Shown here piece by piece: positions 21,777 through 32,200 of a stretch of DNA of 64,000 nt. Numbering within the stretch: position 1 is the first letter of the stretch; every line of letters begins with the position of its first letter. Origin of the DNA: Kluyveromyces lactis (lineage: Eukaryota > Ascomycota > Saccharomycetes > Saccharomycetales > Saccharomycetaceae); the NCBI RefSeq assembly GCF_000002515.2, contig NC_006042.1:1736001-1800000 (forward strand), read 5' to 3'. A model generated the notes under the pieces. The model had not been told where the DNA came from. It saw nothing but the letters and a program-made list of their open reading frames with translations, and did not search any database. The translations under genes were made by a program, and so were the position numbers.

Positions 21777-22110
21777 TTTAATAGATGTATGATTATATTA
21801 TTCCCATTAAATTATCCCATATAGCCAATTTGGCAAATCATCAGGACATTCAAAGAAGCGCGCATGCAGATTGCCTGTGTTTTTCTGTAGTAGTGCTACA
21901 ATTTTTCTTCATTTCCTTTTTGTTATTTTTCAAATTTCATGTTTTGAAAAGATTGTTTGTTTACCAAACAATCATGATGTAAACCAAAGAACTTTTAATA
22001 TTCTATCATGATGGCGATGGCGATGGCAAACCACCACAGCCAACGAGCACCTCGACCTGTAAAGCTATTATTCTGGTTGCCTCCTGTAGCTGCACTATAG
22101 CTTGATTGAT
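21777..22110. promoter_or_regulatory. Divergent ARP6/SMC4 promoter region
   Basis: 334 bp shared by two divergent chromatin genes. It contains T-rich tracts around 21900-21950 and the palindromic TGTTTACCAAACA at 21957-21969, which includes a forkhead-like TGTTTAC. No other feature was seen. Confidence 0.4.
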
Positions 22111-25100
22111 ATGACTGCAGACAGTTCTGTGCCGCATCTGGGAGACTCACCAGAAATAAAGAGGCAAAGAGTATCACAATCGCCAACAAGGACGCCAAGG
22201 AAGTTGGTTTTGGGCTCACCTGAAAAAAAATATGCCGTCTCTAATTCACAGGCTACTACTGCCGCTTCTAATACAATGGATCCACCGAGTCTGCAACCTC
22301 CTACGGCACATGCTGTACGAGGGCGCGAATACAGTCAGTCTCCGCCTAGGTCTCCTACGCGATCACCTACTAGATCTCCGACAAGAAAGCTTGAATTGAT
22401 CAGACTTTCACCCAAAAAAAGTACACGACTTGAATTACAAAAGATGCACGAGGCCAATACTCAGACCTCACAGCGATTATGCATTGATAAATTGGTTTTG
22501 AATAATTTCAAGTCGTATGCTGGTATTCAAGAGATTGGACCATTCCACACATCATTTTCTGCAGTTGTTGGTCCTAATGGATCAGGAAAATCTAATGTTA
22601 TCGATTCAATGCTTTTTGTCTTCGGTTTTAGAGCCAATAAAATGAGGCAAGGGAAACTCTCCGAGTTAATTCACAAATCTGAGCAGTTCCCGAGTCTGGC
22701 ATCCTGTTCTGTCCAAATTCATTTTCATTACGTTCATGATACAGATAATGGTGAAACCAAGATTCTTCCATCGGCTGGTACAATGGTGGTTGAAAGAAGA
22801 GCATTCAAAAACAACTCTTCAAAGTACTATGTTAACGGGAAAGAGAGTAATTATACTGAAGTAACAAGACTTTTAAAAGAGGAAGGAATTGATTTGGACC
22901 ATAAAAGATTCTTGATTCTTCAAGGTGAAGTGGAATCGATTGCCCAGATGAAGGCCAAGGCTGAAAAGGACAACGATGATGGACTTTTGGAATATTTGGA
23001 AGATATAATTGGCACAGCTAAATTCAAACCGCAAATCGAGAAGTGTCTAGAAGAGATAGAAACTTTGAATGAGGTTTGCATGGAGAAAGAAAATAGGTTC
23101 GAATTGGTAGATAAAGAGAAGCAGAATCTTGAATCTGGCAAAGAAGAAGCACTGGAATTTCTTGACAAAGAGAGAAAACATACTATATTAAAGGCTCAAC
23201 TACTTCAGCGCCAAATTTATGACAGTAACCGTAAATTGGCAACGAGCTGTGATAAAATATCTGCGTTGAACATGGAATTTCAAGAGGAAAAGAGTCAATA
23301 TGAACATTTACAAAAGGAAGCTGAAACCCTGACACATGAAATAAACAATACCAAGAAAGAAAGCACCGCATTAGAAACTGAATCTAAAAACGTGAATTCA
23401 AAAAAACGTTCTTTAGAAAAGGATTTTATTGCCACAGATGAAAAACTTAAAAGTATTGCAAGAAAATTAAAGGCTGCGGAGAAGGCATTCTCCCAATCGG
23501 AATCCAACGGTAAAGCAGCAGTCAATGAAATTGAGTCGTTAAAAAAGAATCATGATGATTGTGAAATAGAACTTCACAATCTCAATCACTCTATCAGTAT
23601 TGAGAAGGAAAAACTTAATGAAATCAAAATTCATTTGCATGAAAAAACCAAAGATCTATCGCAGGAGATGGAATCCTTGGAAAGACAGTTAGAACCTTTT
23701 AGGGATCAGATACAGGAAAAACAATCTGAAATTAAACTTTCAGAAACAAAGATCACAATGTTGAAATCCAGTCACAGTAATTTGCTGAAAGAAAAAGCTA
23801 CCATTGAAAGTAAGATAGAAGATCTGCAACTTGAAGAGCTGAAACAGAAAGAGACAGAAACTTCTTTACGAAACGAAAAATCCAAGGTCGAGGCCAGGAT
23901 ATCCACTGCTCAAAAGGAGTGTGAAGAAGCCCAAAAACAAACGAATGAAATGCGAGATGTTTTGATTCAACAACGACAGATTGTTGAAGAAGCCAAAGCT
24001 AACCTCAATGGGTTCCAAAACAAAAATAGAGTCCTACTTGCTCTTACAAAATTGCAGAATTCAGGACGTATAACCGGCTTTCACGGGAGGTTGGGAGATT
24101 TAGGCACGATTGATGATCAATACGATATTGCTATATCAACCGCTTGTCCCAGGTTAGACGATATAGTTGTAGAAACTGTGGAATGCGGGCAGCAATGTAT
24201 AGATCACTTGAGGAAAAATAAGTTAGGGTATGGGCGTTTCATTCTCTTGGATAAATTACGTAAATGCAATTTGGACAGAATAGCCACTCCTGAAAATGTA
24301 CCTAGGCTTTTTGATCTTATAACCCCTGTCCGTGATTTATTCCGACCTGCATTCTACTCAGTTCTCAGAGATACGTTAGTTGCCAGGGATTTACAGCAAG
24401 CTAATCGAGTAGCCTACGGGAAAAGAAGGTTCAGAGTGGTCACGTTGGATGGGAAATTAATCGATATTTCCGGTACAATGTCAGGAGGGGGTTCTTCTCC
24501 CCAAAGTGGCTTAATGAGATCAAAAGCTACTACGGCAAGTCAATATTCTCGCGATGAAGTGGAGAAAATGGAAGTACAACTTTCAACCAAAGAAACTAAT
24601 TATAGGTCAGCTCTATCGATGGTCCATGAGATGGAATCTGCATTACAAAAGTTAACAGATCGTCTTCCGGAGATTGATATTCAGATTTCCAAAATACAAC
24701 TTGAGAAAGGATCTCGGGTCGCTGAGGTGGAATCCTATCACCAACGACTATCACAGCTTGCTAGGGAACTTTCTATGAACGAGAAGAATCAACAGCCACT
24801 GTTGGATGAAGAGAAGAAACTAGATATTTTGAGACAACATTTGCAGCAAACAATTGATGCTTCAAAGTTTAGCCAAGATAAGATTGATGATCTCAAGGAT
24901 AGAATCATGCAGAAAGGAGGAATTGAGCTCAAGATGCAAATCGCAAAAGTTGCCTCACTTGAACAACACATTGAAATTTTACATGAAAAGCAGAAAAAGG
25001 AGAAGACCAGAAGTAAGAAGCTTGACATTGATCTGGCTAGAGCGACTAGGGAAAAGAACAAATATTCGGAAGAAGTTCTAGTCTGTAATAAGGATATTTC

Positions 25101-26229
25101 AATACTTTCCGAACAATTGGAATCAATTCGACTGGAAAAGGAAAGAATTGAAGAACAAGTAATCGAAAACAATGAAAGAAAAGCAGAGTTGAACTCTAGC
25201 GTGGAGAAATTGAAACAAGAGCTTCTTTCTATTGAAAGAGATTCCAATGAGTTTAAAGCAAAAGAATTAGAGTACTCAGATAGATTAGAGAAGTTGCATG
25301 GGCTACAAGAGTATGTTAAAAAACAGCTGAGAAGTTATGAAACCTCACTACAAAGTCTTAAAATCAGAGACGTTTCCAAACTTTTAAGTCAATTGAATGA
25401 CGGAATAATTGAGTCATGCACAGATGTAACTGCTAAGGTAATGAATGGTGACATAGTTCAAACGCAGTCTATCACAGATGTCGGAAATAATGACGCTATG
25501 GAAGATTCTGGTGAAGCTGCAACCCACAGCGGGTTACCAAGTTTGACGGAAACCGAGTTGGAAAATCTCGATTTAGAAACTCTAGAACTTGAACTTCATC
25601 AATTACAAGACTACTTGGATAACTTTAACGGAGATATAGAAGTACTAGAGGAATACGCACGCAGGCTTGCAGAATACCAACGTCGAAAACTAGACTTAAA
25701 TCAAGCAGTTGCCAAAAGGGAAGAAGTAAGAAATAAGTGTGAAAGTTTCAAGAATGAGAGACTAGAGAAATTTATGGAAGGTTTCGGCATCATATCTATG
25801 ACTCTAAAGGAAATGTATCAGATGATTACCATGGGTGGCAATGCAGAGCTAGAACTTGTTGATAGTCTTGATCCCTTTTCGGAGGGTGTATTATTCAGCG
25901 TCATGCCACCTAAAAAATCTTGGAGAAATATCTCCAATTTATCGGGTGGTGAGAAAACTTTGAGCTCTCTAGCATTGGTATTTGCTCTTCATAAGTACAA
26001 GCCTACACCCTTGTATGTTATGGATGAAATAGATGCTGCCTTAGATTTTCGGAATGTCTCGATTGTGGCTAATTACATCAAAGAACGAACAAAAAATGCT
26101 CAATTTATTGTTATCTCACTAAGAAATAACATGTTTGAGTTAGCTCAAAATTTAGTGGGAATATATAAAAACAACAATATGACTAAAAGTACAACCCTAC
26201 AGAATATTGATATTTTACATAGTTCCTAA
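22111..26229 (+). CDS. SMC4: Condensin SMC subunit Smc4
   Basis: A 1,372-residue SMC ATPase, starting at the ATG at 22111. Residues 1-110 are basic, disordered and full of S/T-P sites (SPTRTPRK, three tandem SPTR at 81-92, SPKK), matching the CDK-phosphorylated Smc4 N terminus. Walker A GPNGSGKS is at 154-161. Long coiled coils flank a hinge (about 645-795) containing SGRITGFHGRLGDLG and ending near ISGTMSGGG. The ABC signature LSGGE is at 1277-1281 and Walker B YVMDEIDAALD follows, with catalytic D1305-E1306. It pairs with Smc2 to form condensin, which compacts chromosomes and rDNA. Its last five codons, including the stop, overlap the end of CSF1. Confidence 0.98.
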   Translation: MTADSSVPHLGDSPEIKRQRVSQSPTRTPRKLVLGSPEKKYAVSNSQATTAASNTMDPPSLQPPTAHAVRGREYSQSPPRSPTRSPTRSPTRKLELIRLSPKKSTRLELQKMHEANTQTSQRLCIDKLVLNNFKSYAGIQEIGPFHTSFSAVVGPNGSGKSNVIDSMLFVFGFRANKMRQGKLSELIHKSEQFPSLASCSVQIHFHYVHDTDNGETKILPSAGTMVVERRAFKNNSSKYYVNGKESNYTEVTRLLKEEGIDLDHKRFLILQGEVESIAQMKAKAEKDNDDGLLEYLEDIIGTAKFKPQIEKCLEEIETLNEVCMEKENRFELVDKEKQNLESGKEEALEFLDKERKHTILKAQLLQRQIYDSNRKLATSCDKISALNMEFQEEKSQYEHLQKEAETLTHEINNTKKESTALETESKNVNSKKRSLEKDFIATDEKLKSIARKLKAAEKAFSQSESNGKAAVNEIESLKKNHDDCEIELHNLNHSISIEKEKLNEIKIHLHEKTKDLSQEMESLERQLEPFRDQIQEKQSEIKLSETKITMLKSSHSNLLKEKATIESKIEDLQLEELKQKETETSLRNEKSKVEARISTAQKECEEAQKQTNEMRDVLIQQRQIVEEAKANLNGFQNKNRVLLALTKLQNSGRITGFHGRLGDLGTIDDQYDIAISTACPRLDDIVVETVECGQQCIDHLRKNKLGYGRFILLDKLRKCNLDRIATPENVPRLFDLITPVRDLFRPAFYSVLRDTLVARDLQQANRVAYGKRRFRVVTLDGKLIDISGTMSGGGSSPQSGLMRSKATTASQYSRDEVEKMEVQLSTKETNYRSALSMVHEMESALQKLTDRLPEIDIQISKIQLEKGSRVAEVESYHQRLSQLARELSMNEKNQQPLLDEEKKLDILRQHLQQTIDASKFSQDKIDDLKDRIMQKGGIELKMQIAKVASLEQHIEILHEKQKKEKTRSKKLDIDLARATREKNKYSEEVLVCNKDISILSEQLESIRLEKERIEEQVIENNERKAELNSSVEKLKQELLSIERDSNEFKAKELEYSDRLEKLHGLQEYVKKQLRSYETSLQSLKIRDVSKLLSQLNDGIIESCTDVTAKVMNGDIVQTQSITDVGNNDAMEDSGEAATHSGLPSLTETELENLDLETLELELHQLQDYLDNFNGDIEVLEEYARRLAEYQRRKLDLNQAVAKREEVRNKCESFKNERLEKFMEGFGIISMTLKEMYQMITMGGNAELELVDSLDPFSEGVLFSVMPPKKSWRNISNLSGGEKTLSSLALVFALHKYKPTPLYVMDEIDAALDFRNVSIVANYIKERTKNAQFIVISLRNNMFELAQNLVGIYKNNNMTKSTTLQNIDILHSS

Positions 26230-29200
26230 ATTATCCCCTAATGTACGATTGTACTGATCTTCAGCAACATAGATTAGCTTCTGTAATGGAACCACTATCA
26301 ATTGATGTGCCATACCAGGGAATCTTTTCCTGTTAACTCCAAACCATTCAATAGGCGGTGTAGCATTTCCTAGATCCCTTAAAAGTGGCATCTCGATGTG
26401 TGGCTCTTCCAAAGGAATATATTTATATTTTGTGCCAAGATTCACAATTTTGATCTTTTCAGCAATGTTTTCGTCTTCGAAAAAGGGCTTTGATGGAGAT
26501 GGCTCAGTGTGACCTCGTCTTACAGATAATGCACGTACATGGGTCGCCCACATTTCCCTGATGAAGTTAATTGGGTCGAGATTCCACTTGATATCGACTT
26601 TATCCCCAAAACTACTGGAATACAAGAACTCAATGTCTGTGTCAGGGATTTTCTGCCAAGTGGTAATTCCAACAAATACTGAGGGAGCCGCTAGAATTAT
26701 GTCTCCTTCTAAAAGAGCAGCTTGTCTGTTGTACTCTTCGACGCTCAATTCAGCAAACTGCTCTTCAGTTAACTCATTCTTAAACTGAGCCAAACTGATA
26801 TTTATGTCGCGTATTTGCCATGTTAGATCTGTTTTCGTTTTTTGCTCAGTCTGAGTTGCGGCTTCAACATTCATTTTATTTGCCTTCAGCACCAATACTT
26901 CGCTATCAAATAAAGTACTTGGAAAAACATATAGCCTGAAAGATCCTATTTCAGCAGTCAAATTAGTTCTTAAACGAAGTGGCGCCAGTAATTCATTATT
27001 TGAGAAATGAATCTTTCCCGAACTTTCAGGATTTGATTCCTTTAGGGTCTGTACGTAAGACTTTTTATTTTCGATCCTCATTCTGGCAAATGTTGCATAG
27101 ATATCGTAGAGATTAGCAGAAGCCAAAGCCGTTAAGAAAATATTAACGGATCCAAATGACATGGATACAATTAACAAATCTTTCAATAATCCACTTTCAT
27201 CCCTCTCGTTACGAATAGCTAATTGCAAATCCGACACACGAGCGATTAAAAAAGAGTGGTAATCGAATCCAATTTTTGAAGACAGGTGGCTCATTTTGAA
27301 GGCTAAATTTATCAAAGGCGCCTCGAATTTATTGTCTTTAACCGGCCAGCTTATACTAGAGTCAAAAAATATGTTTTTAATTTCAAACAATCCACCTAAA
27401 CGACCATCAGACTTCGAGTTTAATTCATCCAGATAAAAGCTGACAGAGTGAGACCAATCAACTCTGTGGTGAGACGATATCCAAAATGTAGGCACTTTGA
27501 AATTAATTGAACCTAGCGATGGATCCATATCAATTACAGCTGAAGTGTTTTTGAAGATTATTTGGTAAATCCACGGAATTTTAGGAGTTGTGAATTCGGT
27601 CAGAGCTTGAGGTTGGCATTTTTGCCCAGAGTGTGGTCCAGATCCTAGTTTCTGAGCTTTTTTAGTCTTTGGAGACCATATGTCAAGAAATAAAGTGATC
27701 TCTTGCAACTGTTTCATATTAACGTAAAATTTCATGTCGGATATCAGAGTATTTCCATATGTTTTGATGGTGTTTTCGTGTGTTAACATAAAATCAAGAT
27801 ATACTTCATTTATACCCGCTGAAGAACTGATTTCACGAGAAAAAATATGTCTGGTACTGATTTCAATTTCTGACCATTGTAGTGATAGAGACAGCGGTTC
27901 GGAATGATCTGGTGAGTCGGTAAACATCGAGATTCTGAAGTTACTGAAGCCTAGGTCTGCTTGAATTTTTGCTCTTGGCTCACATGTCAATGTGATATTT
28001 TGAGCTCCAACGTTTATCACTATCGCTGTGTCAATTTTTTTGAATAAATTTTTGTAGTCGAAAGAAATGCGCTGAGTATTAGTTGTCTGTTCTTGAGTTT
28101 TATGGACCAATTGCTTCTTTTCAGAGTTAAATCTTTCCATCTGTTTCTGGATTTCTGTTGTGAGATTTACTAAAACTGGAACGCAGGATGAAAACAAAAT
28201 GTTGTGAGTTGATTCAACATTTACTAGACTTCTGATCCAATGCTGCTTCTGCGAAGGGAAGTTGTGCATATAGTCCAAGGAAACTTCTATTGATGGACTA
28301 GTGAGCTCTAGCGACGATTTGGGAGAATCTTGTGCAATATCATCGGGAGTGTAAAGATTTATTATACCACCTCCATATTTGGCAATACAATTTATTGAAC
28401 GAATTGAAAGGATTGAGACTTTGTCACTTAAATTCTCAGCCACATTATGTGTTGATATCGAACTTTTCTTAATATTACTGATTTTTGCCAGCTTCTTTTG
28501 AAAGCTCTCTATTGAAGACCTCATAACGTTTACAATTTCTACCGAAGTTGTCAGTATTCTGACATCTAGCTTGTCTGCGTTCATTCGAACAAACAAGTCT
28601 TTTTCTATGAATTGACCAGAAAACCAAAAATTTATCTGCATGCTGGACAAATGGCTTCGGTTCAGTTCTGGAACGCCATTTGCAAAAAAGAAGTTATTGG
28701 ATTCCTTCCCTTGTGCCGTAGCCACATACCCATCGACAATAGTAAGTTTTCCGTAAGGTTTCTCGTACGCAGCGAACAAGCTTTCGTATCCAATTACTAT
28801 CCCATTTTCATCGGTATCTTCCTCGAAGATCCAACCGAGACATAGTTTATTGGAAAGAATGTTGACTGATAATGTCTCGAAGTAAGGAGGAATTTCGATT
28901 GCATTGGAAGAACTGTTAAACTTTCCCTTTTGTTTAACTTTCTGAAGTGAAACTTTTGCTTCCTGTATGAAGAATATTACAGCAATAAGCGTGGAAGGGG
29001 CCAACATAACTCTCGAATGAGGGGTTTCTATCTGTAGTGTCTTCTTTATATCGTCTTCTATAAGTTTCAGTGCAAATCCAATATCGAATATCTTAGACAA
29101 AGTTGGCAAAACTTCGGGATTTAGTACAAGGATACAAACATTTTGAATTACCAACGACATCTCGCGGAGATTGTCATTTGCATGCGTTTCTTCTAAAGCC

Positions 29201-32200
29201 TCTGCTCTTGATGCGCAAGAGAATGCAGTTTCATTAAATTCTAGAACATAATTTGTTGTTTTCAAGTCAGTTAGCAGGCCAATGTATATTGCATTCATTT
29301 TAAAACTGCAAGGCTTGAACTTTGGTGCAGCTGGTTCATTGTCTGCATTCTTGTTCTTGAAAATCTTAATTAGTTCAGATACCGTACCATTTAGACTGTC
29401 GGTGAGTTCTTCAATGTAAACACGGTTATCTGATAGTGTCAATTTCACGATGTCAGTGTCTAATCCAATGTCAGTCAGCAAAGTATTACTTCTATAATCT
29501 ACCTTCGTGACAGAATTGGAGATTCGCAACAATTTCAACTGGTTAAAATAGAAGTCCAACAAAAGCTCTGTATAATTCACAATAATTGAAATACCAGAAA
29601 GATTTTTGAAATTGAAGTCTAAACCACTGATCAGAATGCGTATAATAAAAGGAACAAAAGCCGAAGTTTGAAGTTGCAATGATCCAACCTTCAGGGAGAG
29701 AACCCATACTAAGTCGACGTGACCATTTTTTTTTTCTGAATCATGGTCGGGAGTAATGGCTTTCATATCATCTATTGAAGCTAGGAGGGCCCGAGCATGC
29801 TTCATCATTTCGGTTAAGGTTAGGTCTGATGAGTCTAGTACTACACTACCAATATTTGAAGTGAAGAACCTGATATTTTCATTTTCTGTGCCAAAGAAAT
29901 TTGCTGTAACTTTCTCAAGCAGAATTCTTGAGATGATACGGTCAAGATACAACAAATTGAATGAAAGAGTTTCTGATGAGAACTTGGCAGATAACAACGA
30001 ATTTATTTCAGATGATGTTTCTAAACCCGCAATTGACAAGTCTTGTAGGTCCAAAAGCATCATATATTTTTCAATTAGCATGTGCAAAGTCAGCTGAGAT
30101 ATTCGAAAAGATGTCTGATAAATTTTTGAAACCCAACGATTTGTTTTGTTTTCAATGTCGGTAATTTGAGGGAAAAGCTTCTGTTTCAACAAAATAATTC
30201 TTTCAATAAGTTGCATACTGGCGCGTATGTCAGCATAGGAAATTAGTAAATCGAAGTCTATTTCTTTCTTATCATATCCCATTGTATCGAAGTCTAGTAT
30301 CGCATCATGTGACATCTTTTTTACACACAAATCAATTTGTTTGGCAATGATTGAGGATTGCTGTGGTGCATATGGCAGTTCCAAATGTAGCATTTCCAAT
30401 GATAGCGATAATTCATTGAATAAATCCTCCTCATGAACAGTACTCTCACCTGAAAATAGTAATGTAAACAATGAGCTTTGTTCCACTTCATACACATCCC
30501 AATTTTTCCAGTCAACAAATATATCCAAAAACTGTGATTTATCCTTGCAGATGTTTCTAACTTCCTCTGGGATGTCATCGCATTGTGAAGTTGTTTCGGA
30601 CACATGCGACGTATGCTTAGAAACATGTCTTAGCCGCGTTATGATCTTCCAGCTTGCAGTATCACGCACATGAAATTTTGACAATCTCGTAATATATGCT
30701 GGTTTGGTAATAATGTAAGGGACTGAGTCGATACCAGAAATCTTTCCCAATTCAGCAACCCGGATAATTGTTTCTTTCATGTCGATGCTTCTTAACTTGC
30801 CTAATTCGATACATGACTTTCCTTCTTTGCAAAATGCTTTTGCTAGTTTAAGGAGATACTCTACCGTCCATTCGACATCTGCGTCTAAAATAGCTGATTT
30901 GATAGAACCGAAAATTAATTTCGAAACTTTCCCTACATCGGAAAATAATACTGTATTGAACATCAATATCTCAAACCAGGCAATCGGTAGCACCTTGGTT
31001 AACCTATTTTTTGAAGATTTGAAAATGTTAAACTGTAGACTATCGAAATTGCACGAAATCGTAGAGTCATCTGTAATTCCTGTACTCTCATTGCTCTGTT
31101 CTAGGTTCTGTGGATATTTTAAAATTTTAGAAATTACTGATATATTTGATACTGAAAGCTCTAAGCGGTCAAGAGCTTCCAATTGTGTTTTGTCTAGTGC
31201 AGTTTCATCGGATATGTTAACTTTTACGTTTTTGAGCATGACAGATGAATTAAAAAACTTTCCGTTCGTAATGTGACCTACGGAGAATATATTAACAATG
31301 TTCATTTCAAAATAGTCCATTATGCTCTCAGTAGACATTGTTAGCATGAAATGAGCGGCGTTTTCAGCGAAGGTAAATGCCTTGGGGGTAACAAAAACGG
31401 ACAAGGTTGAAATATTCACAGTTGTATTTTCCGATTCAAATTCTTCGGCAAGCTGTCCACTTAAGTCATTCGAAACAGTATTCGATAGCGGTAAAAGACG
31501 TTTATCATCAGGTCTATCATCTGTAAGATTTTTAGTATCTATAATGTCAGTGTCAAAATTGATAAGGTTAATATAACTCCCCAATAAGCGCTCGTAAATA
31601 TTATCGAAAGTCTGAAACGTTAATGGTTCTGAGAGTGTGGGCAAAGAAATGCTAGGAGTAATTGATCCAAGTAGATCATCATATAGGGTAGAATGATTGA
31701 GCTGATCAAAAGCTAAAAGAAACTTACATCGGTGGAAAGGGGAATCATTTAAAAGTACGCAGTTCTGTTGTGTCACTCGATGATTTTTCATATTGCTCCG
31801 AACAACGAATTTAGTGAGCTCTACGGCGGTGTCGCAGGTGAATAAAACAGTCTTCTTTTCATCTATCGCACAAACTGAAATAGCAGCCACCAGTAAGTCA
31901 ACTCGTTTTGAATATCTTGAGTTACTTAGATCCCAGGAGTTGATAGTGATATCATTTAATGACAGAGTCGCAGACCCGCCGTGATTGGTACGTACAATGG
32001 AGGAAACTCTTCCAATTGATATTGTCAATGATGTTACATCCTCTGGTTTGTGGATGCTGTATATCAGAATATTTTCGGCATCTTTATACGTAAATCCCAC
32101 TTTTTGAATAGCTTCCAGGAATGAAAATAAAAACTGTCCATCAGAGTCAGTAGAAAGCGAGCCAATTGAAATGTCCCATTTGCAAAGGTACGTTTCTTCC

